DNA of 64,000 bases from assembly GCA_016187945.1 (NCBI GenBank), contig JACPIT010000011.1:204056-268055 (forward strand), given 5' to 3'. Both the position numbers and the translations under genes were made by a program. The stretch is from Opitutia bacterium. Lineage in GTDB: Bacteria; Verrucomicrobiota; Verrucomicrobiia; Opitutales; Opitutaceae. Below are positions 38,269-46,407 of this stretch, in pieces. Numbering within the stretch: position 1 is the first letter of the stretch; every line of letters starts with the position of its first letter. The notes under the pieces were generated by a model. The model was not told where the DNA came from, did no database searches, and worked only from the letters and a program-made list of their open reading frames with translations.

Positions 38269-38316
38269 CCCGGACCGACGCCCAGCGCCTTCCTCGCCGC
38301 ACCGTCCGGCCTCGCG

Positions 38317-38835
38317 CTACTTCAGCTTCACCGGCCGCACTTTCACGCGTTCGCGCACGCCTTCCACTTCGAGCCAATACGCGCCCATCATTCCGGGATA
38401 GATCTTCACCGTCGGCGCGCTCCGCTTGTCGTCGAAGCGCTCGCCCCCGCCGACCTGTTGCCAGACTTGGCCATTCTCCAGTTTGAAAACCGTCTTGCCG
38501 GTCCAGCCGTCGTAGTCGCCTGCGAGCCGCGTGACGATCGCCTCAGCCGCTTCCGGTTTCTCCGCGGTTTCCTGCAGCGTGACGAGCGCGCGCAACCAAC
38601 CCGGCCCGCCCGCCTTTTCGCCTTTCGCCGCTGCCGCGCCCACGGCGGTCGTCGCGACGGCTTGCTCCCTCTCCGCGATCAGCTTCTCCAGCCGCGCGAG
38701 TTCCTCCGGCGTCAGCTTGTTCAAACCCGCCGCGGCAAATTGCTCGGCCGGCAGACGCTTCAGAAAACCCTCCGCGGCGCTCGCGGCACCCACCGCAACG
38801 CAGAACCCCAGCACGGCAATGAAAACGGACTTCAT
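38317..38835 (-). CDS. Secreted protein with C-terminal GWTGKTVF/LENGQ-WQQ domain (paralogue 1)
   Basis: A 172-residue exported protein of unknown function with signal peptide MKSVFIAVLGFCVAVGAASA. A helical region with FAAAGLNKLTPEELARLEKL follows. The C-terminal domain of about 80 residues is GWTGKTVFKLENGQVWQQ, then a strand-rich tail IYPGMMGAYWLEVEGVRERV and KVRPVKLK. It is clearly a paralogue of the gene 58 bp upstream (38894-39556), probably by tandem duplication. The internal ATG at 38835 is the start that exposes the signal peptide. Confidence 0.75.
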   Translation of the reverse strand: MKSVFIAVLGFCVAVGAASAAEGFLKRLPAEQFAAAGLNKLTPEELARLEKLIAEREQAVATTAVGAAAAKGEKAGGPGWLRALVTLQETAEKPEAAEAIVTRLAGDYDGWTGKTVFKLENGQVWQQVGGGERFDDKRSAPTVKIYPGMMGAYWLEVEGVRERVKVRPVKLK

Positions 38836-38893
38836 GCCGCGAAGCCTGCGCCGCCGCCGTAGCCCGCGCAACCGCCGCGCGACGACTCGTGCG

Positions 38894-39556
38894 TTATTCG
38901 AGTTTAACTGGCTTCACCCGCACACGAGGATTCACGCCGTCGACCTCCATCCAAAACGTCCCGAGTCGCCCCGGGATGATTCTCACCTTCGGCGAATCAA
39001 CCGCGCGGTCCACGTAGCTGCTGTCGTCGTTCTGTTGCCAGATTTGTCCGTTCTCGAGGTGGAAAACCGTTTTGCCCGTCCAGCCCGTGAACGGTCCCGC
39101 GATGCGCGACTCCATCGCTTCCGCCGCCTCCGGTTTGTCGGCGATACGCTTCAGTGTCGTCAGCGCCGAGAGCCAGCCCGGGCCTTTTTTCCTCTCCGCC
39201 GCCACACCGGCTCCGGTCGCCGCCTTGCTCTCAGCCTCCTTCGCCTTCGCCTCGGCCACTGCCGCTTTTTGCTCCACCTCTTTGACCTTCGCCTCCGTCG
39301 CCGCCGCTTTCTGTTCCGCCGCCTGCACCTTCGCCTCGGTCGCCGCCACCTTTTGCTCCGCCTGTTCCTGCACGACCGCGACTGCCCCCGCCTTGTAGCG
39401 TTCGACGGCAGCCTTCAACTTCGCCAGCTCCGCGGGACTCAGCTTCTCCAGCCCCGCGGCCGCCTGTTCTTCCGCCGTCATCGTCCGCGTGAAGTCCTGC
39501 GCCTGCACCGCCACCGCCAGCACGAGCGCGCCCAGCCAGATCATCGGTTTTCGCAT
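38894..39556 (-). CDS. Secreted coiled-coil protein with GWTGKTVF/LENGQ-WQQ domain (paralogue 2)
   Basis: A 220-residue exported protein with signal MRKPMIWLGALVLAVAVQAQ. A short AAAGLEKLSPAELAKLKAAV segment is shared with paralogue 1. An Ala/Glu/Lys coiled coil of repeated EQKAAATEAKV-type heptads follows at about 60-115. The C-terminal domain is GWTGKTVFHLENGQIWQQ, with GRLGTFWMEVDGVNPRVRVK. The coiled coil is the main difference from paralogue 1. The function is unknown. The likely location is periplasm or cell surface. Confidence 0.75.
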   Translation of the reverse strand: MRKPMIWLGALVLAVAVQAQDFTRTMTAEEQAAAGLEKLSPAELAKLKAAVERYKAGAVAVVQEQAEQKVAATEAKVQAAEQKAAATEAKVKEVEQKAAVAEAKAKEAESKAATGAGVAAERKKGPGWLSALTTLKRIADKPEAAEAMESRIAGPFTGWTGKTVFHLENGQIWQQNDDSSYVDRAVDSPKVRIIPGRLGTFWMEVDGVNPRVRVKPVKLE

Positions 39557-39682
39557 GCGGCCTTTCTGCGCGCAGCACTGGTTGCGGCAACGCCGAAAAA
39601 ACCCGCGCGCCCGTGCGACTCCGACCACTCTCGCCTTGCCAACGCGCAACCCCGGGAGTCTTTTAGCCTTCCCCGCCCGCTC

Positions 39683-40162
39683 ATGGCGACCCGACTTTCC
39701 AAGCTCCTCGATCCCGCCCGCATCACGCTCCACGTCCAGAGCACGAAGCGCACGAACGCCATCAACGAGGTGGCCAAGCTCCTCGAGACCCACCCCGACG
39801 TCGCGAACTTCCAGGGCTTCTACAACGAGTTGCTCGCCCGCGAGCGCCTCGACACCACCTGCCTCGGCAACGAGATCGCGCTGCCGCACGCGCGCACCGA
39901 GCACGTGAAGAAGATCGTGCTTGCCGTCGGCCGCAGCACCGAAGGCGTGCTCTTCGAAAACAGCAACCAGATGGTGAAGCTGATGTTCGTGCTCGGCACG
40001 CCGAAGAACAACCCGACCGATTACCTGATCCTCGTCGGCGCGCTCTGCCGCTTGATCAAGGACGCCGCTTCCCGCGAAGCCCTGATGGCCGCTCCGACGC
40101 CCGAAGCCTTCATCCAGACCGTCACCGAGCTGGAGAACAAGATCCTCGGACCGGAGAAGTAA
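39683..40162 (+). CDS. PTS EIIA-like protein (fructose/nitrogen-regulatory EIIA-Ntr type)
   Basis: A 159-residue EIIA domain of PTS family 2: LETHPDVANFQGFYNELLAR, LGNEIALPHARTEHVKK with phosphorylatable His69, and MVKLMFVLGTPKNNPTDYL. No transporter EIIB/EIIC is adjacent, so a regulatory role like PtsN is more likely than sugar uptake. ATG 39683. Its TAA is followed at once by a REP pair belonging to the neighbouring RAYT element. Confidence 0.9.
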   Translation: MATRLSKLLDPARITLHVQSTKRTNAINEVAKLLETHPDVANFQGFYNELLARERLDTTCLGNEIALPHARTEHVKKIVLAVGRSTEGVLFENSNQMVKLMFVLGTPKNNPTDYLILVGALCRLIKDAASREALMAAPTPEAFIQTVTELENKILGPEK

Positions 40163-40259
40163 GTAGCGCCAGTCTCCGACCGGCGACAGTTTCGCGCCAC
40201 CCCGCTTCAGCTTCCAACTTCCCGGGCCACTTTCGCCGGTCAGAGACCGGCGCTACTTT
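40162..40259. repeat. REP pair 5' of the RAYT gene, GTAG-foot family B
   Basis: AGTAGCGCCAGTCTCCGACC(GGCG) at 40162-40186 and an inverted CGCCGGTCAGAGACCGGCGC(TACTT) at 40233-40258 flank a 46-bp spacer. Each folds as CGCCGGTC-TCC-GACCGGCG behind a GTAG foot. The right unit touches the transposase ATG. Confidence 0.92.
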
Positions 40260-40853
40260 ATGGCCCACACGATTCGCTTCACGCGACGAAACCTCCCTCA
40301 CTGGGAAGTCGAAAACGGCCGCTATTTCGTGACCGTGCGATGCGCCGACAGCCTGCCGCATGAAACCGTGCTCCGACTGGGCGAGCTACACGCCACGCTC
40401 GCGCATATCGAGCCGCGCTCGCCGGAATTCGTCGCGTTGAAACGGCAGATTTTCCACACGCTCGACAAACACCTCGACGCGAACTTCGGCGCATGCCCGC
40501 TACGGTATCCCGACGCAGCGGAAATCGTGGTGTCTGAGTTCGATTCGATCTCCACCGAATGGAATATCGCCGTGCCCCACTATACGGTGATGCCGAATCA
40601 CTGGCACGCGCTGCTCGCGCCAGCGGCGGATTGTCCTCACTCGTTATCCGAGATCATGAAACGCCTGAAGGGCCGCACCGCCAAGCGCCTCCGCGCTCAC
40701 CTCGGCGGTCGCGGCCCACTCTGGCAGCGCGAATGGTTCGACCGCTGGCTCCGCGACGACGCCGAGTGGGAACGCTGCGTCGCCTACATTCGGAACAACC
40801 CCGTCAAAGCCGGTCTCGTCACCGAATGGACGCAGCACGCGTGGACCAAGTAG
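40260..40853 (+). CDS. REP-associated tyrosine transposase (RAYT, Y1 HUH family)
   Basis: A 197-residue single-domain HUH endonuclease. It has the Y1 fold start WEVENGRYFVTVRC, metal-binding HUH motif MPNHWHALLA (His114 and His116) and the C-terminal YIRNNPVKAGLV (catalytic Tyr176, equivalent to Tyr115 of E. coli TnpA-REP). RAYTs bind GTAG-footed REP hairpins and nick next to them. Matching REP pairs lie directly on both sides. The ATG (40260) abuts the upstream REP, so the ribosome-binding region is in the hairpin. The TAG stop is part of the downstream REP foot. All catalytic residues are intact. Confidence 0.95.
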   Translation: MAHTIRFTRRNLPHWEVENGRYFVTVRCADSLPHETVLRLGELHATLAHIEPRSPEFVALKRQIFHTLDKHLDANFGACPLRYPDAAEIVVSEFDSISTEWNIAVPHYTVMPNHWHALLAPAADCPHSLSEIMKRLKGRTAKRLRAHLGGRGPLWQREWFDRWLRDDAEWERCVAYIRNNPVKAGLVTEWTQHAWTK

Positions 40854-40965
40854 CGCCGGTCTCCGACCGGCGACGTTGAACTTCCGCCCGCTCCTCAGAT
40901 TCGCGCTTCGCGCTATCCCGCGCGACGGCGAGGCTCTCTGCCGCCGGTCAGAGACCGGCGCTACT
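40850..40965. repeat. REP pair 3' of the RAYT gene, family B
   Basis: GTAGCGCCGGTCTCCGACCG(GCG) at 40850-40872 and the inverted CGCCGGTCAGAGACCGGCGC(TAC) ending at 40965 are separated by 67 bp. The transposase stop codon TAG is the last three bases of the GTAG foot. A single further copy lies at 46041-46066. Confidence 0.92.
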
Positions 40966-40979
40966 CCACACCAGCAGAC

Positions 40980-41007
40980 ACAAAAAGAGCCGGCGATGGC
41001 CGGCTCT
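40980..41007 (-). terminator. Rho-independent terminator of the S46 peptidase gene
   Basis: On the minus strand AGAGCCGGC-CATC-GCCGGCTCT is followed by TTTTGTG, 41 bp after the peptidase stop. It is a perfect 9-bp stem with a tetraloop. Confidence 0.88.
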
Positions 41008-41047
41008 CGACTTCGCTAAGGCATCGCGCGCCTCGCGCACGCGCGCG

Positions 41048-43117
41048 TCACTTCTTCCCCAGCAACTCCTCCACCAGCGCGTCCGCGCCGTAGATCTTGC
41101 GCATCGCTTCGACAATGCCGCGCACGTCCACGCTCACGGAGCGGGCACGCGTGTCGCTGAACGCGTAGTTCCACACCAGCGTTTCGATCGTGCCGTCGAA
41201 GATGATGCCGATGAACTCGCCGTCCCGGTTGACCGTCGGGCTGCCGGAGTTGCCGCCGATGCTGTAACACGTGCTGATGAAGTTGAACGGGACGCTCGCA
41301 TCGAGCTTCCCCTTCGCCGCGACCCAGCTCGCGGGCAAGTCGAACGGCGGCACGTTGCCGCGGTCGGCCGCGCGCTCGAACATCCCGCCGAGCGTCGTGT
41401 AGGGCGCCACCTTTGCGCCTCCGGCATCGATGCCTTTCACCGCGCCGTAAGAGAGGCGCAGCGTGAACGTGGCGTCGGGCGACACGCGGTCGCCGTCCTT
41501 CGCGTAGCGCACCTTCGCGATGCGGGCGTGCGCCTGCTGCTTTGCCTCGCTCTGCGCGTCGAGCGTCTTGCGCACGGCGCGCGCGGCAGGATCGAGCGCG
41601 AGCGCGAGCTGCACCATCGCGTCGTCGCTCTTCGCAAGCGCGTCGGGCGATTGGCCGTAGAGCGCCTTGCGGGCGGCGATGTCGAGGAGCTTCGTTCCGT
41701 TGACCAATTCCGCGGCGCGCACAGCCGGCGATTTGCCGCCGAGTGCGATTTTCACCGCCGGGTCGTTGGCGCCGAGCTCCATCGCCATCAACGTCAGGCA
41801 ATGCTCGATCTTGAGCTGCTCGACTTCCGGGTGGATCGGCTTCGCCGAGAACAGCGCAAGCTCGAAGGTGTTCTTCGCGGAGTCGCGATACTCGGGGAGG
41901 CGCTCGCCGTTCGGCTTCTGCGTCTCGGCGGCGACGCGCGCGAGGTCACGCGCGATCTTGTAAAGCGAGGAATTGAGGTAGTAGCTCTCGAGGTAGTTGT
42001 AGCGCGCGGCGTTAGCGGCGATGACGTGCTGCGCGTCGGCAATCTTGTCCCACGCGTCGCCGGCACCCAGCTCGGGCTTGTCCTGCGCGAATTTCCTCAG
42101 CGCGTCTTCCTCGGCCTGCTTGGCCGCGACGAGCTGCGGATCGAGCAGCCCGCCGATGCGGCCGTCGTAGACCTTGCGGCTGTTTTCGATGCCGCGAATC
42201 TCGTCCTGCACCTGGCGCGCGTTCTCCGCGCCGCGCTTGGCGTAGCTGTTGAGCAGCACTTCGCGGCTCTTCATCCAGCGCAGCACGCCGGGCAACTGCA
42301 CGTCGCGCGCATATTCGAGCTCGGCCATCGTGATGAGCCGCTGCGTCGAACCGGGATGGCCGGCGAGGAACACGAGATCGCCCTCCTTCGTGCCGGCGGG
42401 ATTCCACTTCAGGTGATGCTCGATCTTGGCCGGCGCGCCGTTCTCGTAGGCGCGAAAGATCGAGATATCGAGGTTGTAGCGGGGATACTCGAAGTTATCC
42501 GGGTCGCCGCCGAAGAACGCCGCCTGCTCCTCCGGCGCGAAGACGAGGCGCACGTCCGTGTAGACCTTGTAGCGGTAGAGGTGGTATTGCGCGCCTTGGT
42601 AGAGCGTCACCACGTCGCTGCGCAGACCGGTCTTGTCGAACGACTCCTTCTCGATCGCGGCTTTCGCGGCGTTGCGCGCCGCGAGCACCTCGGCCGCGGA
42701 CATCTCGGGCCGCACGCTCGCGTTCACCTTGGCGGTCACGTCTTCGATGGACTGCAGGACGTTGAGCTCGAGGTCGACGGCCTTGCGCTCCTCGGCGCGC
42801 GTCTTCGCGTAGAAGCCTTCCTTGAGCAAATTGTGCTCCTTCGTGCTCAGCTTGAAGATCGCATCGAAGCCGACGTGGTGGTTCGTGATGATGAGGCCGT
42901 CGGCCGAAGCGAACGAGCCGGAGCCGCCGTTGTTGAAACGCACCGCCGAGCGCTGCACGTGCTCGAGCCACGCCGGGGTCGGCTCGAAACCGTAGCGCTC
43001 CTTCAGTTGCGCCGCCGGAGGCGCGTTGAGCAGCCACATGCCGTCGTCGGCGCGCACGAGCGCCGCAGCAGCGAGGAGAAACGAGGGAACGATCAGCCTG
43101 GGGAAACGAATTCGCAT
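41048..43117 (-). CDS. S46-family peptidase (dipeptidyl-peptidase 7/11-like)
   Basis: A 689-residue exported serine peptidase. Signal peptide MRIRFPRLIVPSFLLAAAAL is followed by DGMWLLNAPP, the usual S46 mature N-terminus. Catalytic features are FNNGGSGSFASADGLIITNH plus HVG (His80/81), FEYPRYNLDISIFR (Asp) and GGNSGSPTVNRDGEFIGIIF (Ser, about 627). The family usually has NHHCG; here the Cys is Val. These enzymes remove dipeptides from oligopeptides in the periplasm. It is monocistronic with a clear terminator, and divergent from corA. Confidence 0.93.
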   Translation of the reverse strand: MRIRFPRLIVPSFLLAAAALVRADDGMWLLNAPPAAQLKERYGFEPTPAWLEHVQRSAVRFNNGGSGSFASADGLIITNHHVGFDAIFKLSTKEHNLLKEGFYAKTRAEERKAVDLELNVLQSIEDVTAKVNASVRPEMSAAEVLAARNAAKAAIEKESFDKTGLRSDVVTLYQGAQYHLYRYKVYTDVRLVFAPEEQAAFFGGDPDNFEYPRYNLDISIFRAYENGAPAKIEHHLKWNPAGTKEGDLVFLAGHPGSTQRLITMAELEYARDVQLPGVLRWMKSREVLLNSYAKRGAENARQVQDEIRGIENSRKVYDGRIGGLLDPQLVAAKQAEEDALRKFAQDKPELGAGDAWDKIADAQHVIAANAARYNYLESYYLNSSLYKIARDLARVAAETQKPNGERLPEYRDSAKNTFELALFSAKPIHPEVEQLKIEHCLTLMAMELGANDPAVKIALGGKSPAVRAAELVNGTKLLDIAARKALYGQSPDALAKSDDAMVQLALALDPAARAVRKTLDAQSEAKQQAHARIAKVRYAKDGDRVSPDATFTLRLSYGAVKGIDAGGAKVAPYTTLGGMFERAADRGNVPPFDLPASWVAAKGKLDASVPFNFISTCYSIGGNSGSPTVNRDGEFIGIIFDGTIETLVWNYAFSDTRARSVSVDVRGIVEAMRKIYGADALVEELLGKK

Positions 43118-43368
43118 GAGTTGACCAAGAAACCCGCCCAGGCGCGCGCCTCAACCCCGATTTGGCGAACGGCGGATTTCCGCGACGAACGCCGCCAGAC
43201 GCGCGACGACAAAGCGCGCCTTTCCGCTCCTGCGCCAGCGGTCGATGCCCCAACGCCCGCCCGCCCCTCCGCTCCATAAACTTCAACCTTCAACTTCAAC
43301 GGGCGCGCCACGCGCGCCGCCCCCGGGCTTGCCAGCGCTGCGTGCCCGCACACGATGGCGGCGCGCGC

Positions 43369-44340
43369 ATGATTTCCTCCTTCATCTTCAGCGACGGCAA
43401 AGTGGCCGGCCGCGACCTCGAACTCGAAGCGCTGCGCCTCGTCCGCGCCGACAAGGGCCTCATCCTCTGGGTCGATCTCGACAATCCCACCGACGAGGAA
43501 ATCAAAGCCATCCTCGAGGGCGTCTTCCAATTCCACCCGCTCGCCATCGAAGACTGCGTCGCGCCGAGCGACCTCCCGAAGATCGAGGACTACGAGGACT
43601 ACGTCTTCATGGTCACGCATGCGGTCGACTTCAACCGCAAGGACAAGTTCGCCACGACCGAACTCGATATGTTCCTCGGCAAGGATTTCTTCGTGACGTT
43701 CCACCGCCAGCCACTGCGCTCGATCACGACGATGAAGGAGCGCGCCGCGAAAAACACCGCGCTCGCCCCGCGCGGCCCCGACCGCCTCGCGCACACCTGC
43801 CTCGACCTCATGATCGATCACTTCGCGCCCGTCCTCGACGAGCTGCGCAACGAGCTCGACGAGATCGAGGAGACGATGCTGCACAAGACCACCGCCGAGT
43901 CGTTCATGCAGGAGATGCTGCACGCGCGGAAGGACTTCGCGAAACTCCGCCAGATCGTCCGCCCGCAACGCGACGTCATCGAACGCCTCGCCCGCGGCGA
44001 CTCGAAGATGATCCGCAACACCCTGCTCCCCTACTTCCGCGATCTGCGCGACAACCTCGTGCGCTTCGAGGACGCCGCGAACAGTTACCACGAGCGCCTC
44101 ATGATGGCCTTCGACATCTACCTCAACAAAGCGCAATTCGAGGCGAACGAAGGCATCAAGTTCCTCACCGCGCTCACCGCCATCACGCTCCCCGCCGTGC
44201 TCGTCGGCGGCTGGTATGGCATGAACTTCGAGCACATGCCCGAGCTGAAATCGCCCCACGGCTACGTGTGGGCGGCCTGCCTGACGCTCGTCTCCACTTT
44301 CCTGATGTGGGTCTATCTGAAGAAAAAACGCTGGATGTGA
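43369..44340 (+). CDS. corA: CorA-family magnesium/divalent cation channel
   Basis: A 323-residue protein with an N-terminal cytoplasmic α/β funnel (FHPLAIEDCVAPSDLPKIED), a long willow helix and two C-terminal membrane helices. The signature YGMNFEHMPEL (about 283-293) forms the selectivity loop. The ATG at 43369 starts MISSFIFSDGKVAG; longer upstream reading shows no family similarity. Length is typical for CorA. It is divergent from the S46 gene with a 251-bp gap. Confidence 0.94.
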   Translation: MISSFIFSDGKVAGRDLELEALRLVRADKGLILWVDLDNPTDEEIKAILEGVFQFHPLAIEDCVAPSDLPKIEDYEDYVFMVTHAVDFNRKDKFATTELDMFLGKDFFVTFHRQPLRSITTMKERAAKNTALAPRGPDRLAHTCLDLMIDHFAPVLDELRNELDEIEETMLHKTTAESFMQEMLHARKDFAKLRQIVRPQRDVIERLARGDSKMIRNTLLPYFRDLRDNLVRFEDAANSYHERLMMAFDIYLNKAQFEANEGIKFLTALTAITLPAVLVGGWYGMNFEHMPELKSPHGYVWAACLTLVSTFLMWVYLKKKRWM

Positions 44341-44403
44341 CCGGTCAGCCCGCGACTCCGCCCGCAGCGCCTCCGCGCAAAAAAAGACCCGCGCCCATCG
44401 CCC

Positions 44404-44509
44404 CGTAGCAGCCGAGGTGACGAGGCTGAGCCCTCCGGACGCACTCCGCACGCTCGCGCCACTCCGCCGCGCCGCCGACGTTTCGTAGCAACCGACGTGA
44501 GGAGGCTGA
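44404..44509. repeat. Two direct copies of palindromic repeat family A
   Basis: CGTAGCAGCCGAGGTGACGA(GGCTG) at 44404 and CGTAGCAACCGACGTGAGGA(GGCTG) at 44484 are in the same orientation, unlike the head-to-head pairs elsewhere. They lie in the corA-M28 peptidase gap (44341-44637). Confidence 0.82.
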
Positions 44510-44637
44510 GAAAACCACCCGCTCGCCTCCCGATCCGCCGCCGGCTTCCGCGCTGTGCGCCCCGTCGCGCCCGCCCACTGTTCCGCCGCGCCGCACTCGC
44601 CGCTTGCGTGCCCACGCCACCGCGCAAATCTCCCGCG

Positions 44638-46041
44638 ATGCGCCCGACCTCGCTTCTCGCCACCGCCGTGGTTGCGCTCGCCGCCACGCTCAGCGCCCAA
44701 GAAAAACCCGCCACGCCCGCGCTCGCCGCCGCGCCCGATCCCGACGCCCAGATGCTGCGCCGCATCTACGACGCCGCGCTCGTCGACAGCCCCGCCTACG
44801 AAAATCTCCGCGAACTCACCGCGCGTTTCCCCGGCCGCCTCGCCGGCACGCCCGCCTACCACGGCGCCGAAGCCTGGGCCGAAAACCTCCTCAAACAACT
44901 CGGCTGCGACCGCACCGAACTCCAGTCGACGCTCGTGCCGCACTGGGAACGCGGCGGCCCCGAGTCCGTGCGCCTCGTCCGCGCCAACAGCGCCTCCGCC
45001 GCCCTCTCCGCCGTCGCCCTTGGCGGCTCCGTGCCCACGCCCGCCGCCGGCCTCACCGCCCCCGTCGTCGAACTCCACTCGCTCGACGAACTCGCCACCG
45101 CCGACGTGCGCGGCAAAATCGTTTTCTTCAACGGCGCCATGAACCCGCGCTACGTCACCCCCGGCCAGGCCTACGGCGAATCCGGCAAGCAGCGCAACCA
45201 GGGCCCCGCCGAAGCCGCCAAGCACGGCGCCGTCGGCGTCCTCGTCCGCTCGCTCACGCACCGCCTCGACGACGTCCCGCACACCGGCAACACCACCTAC
45301 CTGCCCGACGTCCCGCGCATCCCCGCCGCCGCGCTCAGCACCGTCGCCGCCGAGCAACTTAGCGCCGCGCTGAAAACCGACGCTGCGCTCCAAGTCTCGA
45401 TGCAGATCAACTCCTCGTGGCACGACGACTGGCCCGCCGCCAACGTCATCGGCGAACTCCGCGGCTCCGAGTCGCCCGAGAAAATCCTCCTCATCGGCGG
45501 CCACCTCGATTGCTGGGACATCGCCCCCGGCGCGCACGACGACGGTGCCGGCGTCGTCCAGTCCATCGACGTCCTCCGCATCCTGAAATCCGTCGGCTAC
45601 ACGCCGAAGCACACGATCCGCGCCGTCCTCTTCGCCAACGAGGAAAACGGCCTCCGCGGCGCCACGCGCTACGCCGAAGTCGCCGGCGAAAAACACGAAC
45701 TCCACCTCCTCGCGCTCGAGACCGACGGCGGCGGCTTCTCAGCCCGCGGCTTCAACATCGGCAACGCCGCCGGCGACGCCCACCTGAAAGCCGCGCGCTT
45801 CAAGCCGCTCTTCGAGCCCTACGGCGTGTTCATCTTCCAAGCCGGCCGCGGCGGCGCCGACGTCGGCCCGCTCATGGCGAAGGGAAACACCGTCGCCGGC
45901 CTGATTCCCGAGGCGCAGCGCTACTTCGACATCCACCACACGCGCGAAGACACGATCGACAAAGTGAACAAGCGCGAACTCGAACTCGGCGCCGCCGCCA
46001 TGGCCGCCCTCATCTACGTCGTCGACCAGCACGGACTGTGA
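44638..46041 (+). CDS. Secreted M28-family zinc peptidase (carboxypeptidase Q-like)
   Basis: A 467-residue exported metallopeptidase. Signal peptide MRPTSLLATAVVALAATLSA. A PA-type insert domain (VRGKIVFFNGAMN, HGAVGVLVRSLTHRLDDVPH) precedes the M28 catalytic core. Zinc ligands and catalytic residues are in IGGHLDCWD (about 289), AHDDGAG (about 301), FANEENG (about 339), ETDGGG and FDIHHTREDT (about 436). The PA-domain plus M28 layout resembles plasma glutamate carboxypeptidase. The ATG at 44638 exposes the signal peptide. The TGA is immediately followed by a single REP of the RAYT family. Confidence 0.92.
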   Translation: MRPTSLLATAVVALAATLSAQEKPATPALAAAPDPDAQMLRRIYDAALVDSPAYENLRELTARFPGRLAGTPAYHGAEAWAENLLKQLGCDRTELQSTLVPHWERGGPESVRLVRANSASAALSAVALGGSVPTPAAGLTAPVVELHSLDELATADVRGKIVFFNGAMNPRYVTPGQAYGESGKQRNQGPAEAAKHGAVGVLVRSLTHRLDDVPHTGNTTYLPDVPRIPAAALSTVAAEQLSAALKTDAALQVSMQINSSWHDDWPAANVIGELRGSESPEKILLIGGHLDCWDIAPGAHDDGAGVVQSIDVLRILKSVGYTPKHTIRAVLFANEENGLRGATRYAEVAGEKHELHLLALETDGGGFSARGFNIGNAAGDAHLKAARFKPLFEPYGVFIFQAGRGGADVGPLMAKGNTVAGLIPEAQRYFDIHHTREDTIDKVNKRELELGAAAMAALIYVVDQHGL

Positions 46042-46395
46042 GTAGCGCCGGTCTCCGACCGGCGAAAACCGCCCCCGCCCGTCCGTCACCACCGTCACTC
46101 CCAACCAAGCTGGCCACAAAAAAACCCCAAAGGCCCACCCGCCGCCGCGACTCCCACCGCGCCCATAGGCGCGCGGAAGACATGAAAGCCGGCCGAACCC
46201 TTTTCGTGCCTCTTCGTGGCCACTCCTCCGTCCAATTTCGTCCGCCGCCGCCAGCTTGCTCCCAAGACGCTCGGAATCGTCACCCGCCGCGCGACCATTC
46301 GACCGCGTTGAAACCAACGCGGTCCGCCCGCCCGTCCTCCGCCGAATCACCCGCCTTCCTTTCTGTGCATTCTGCGTGTTCTGTGGTGCCCATCC
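46041..46395. repeat. Gap with several repeat types and no gene
   Basis: The 366-bp gap contains a lone family B REP (46041-46066, AGTAGCGCCGGTCTCCGACC plus GGCGA), CACGAA-like text (about 46195-46230, GTGCCTCTTCGTGGCCAC), a palindrome GACCGCGTTGAAACCAACGC plus GGTC (about 46303-46326) and a TTCTGCGTGTTCTGTGGTG element (about 46379-46397). The last abuts the MFS gene start. No ORF with gene-like composition was found. Confidence 0.75.
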
Positions 46396-46407
46396 ACTGA
46401 CGCCCCG

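Noticed and set aside
43162..43368. N-terminal extension of CorA
   Set aside because: Residues before the ATG at 43369 are Arg/Pro-rich and unlike any CorA. The normal family N-terminus starts at 43369.
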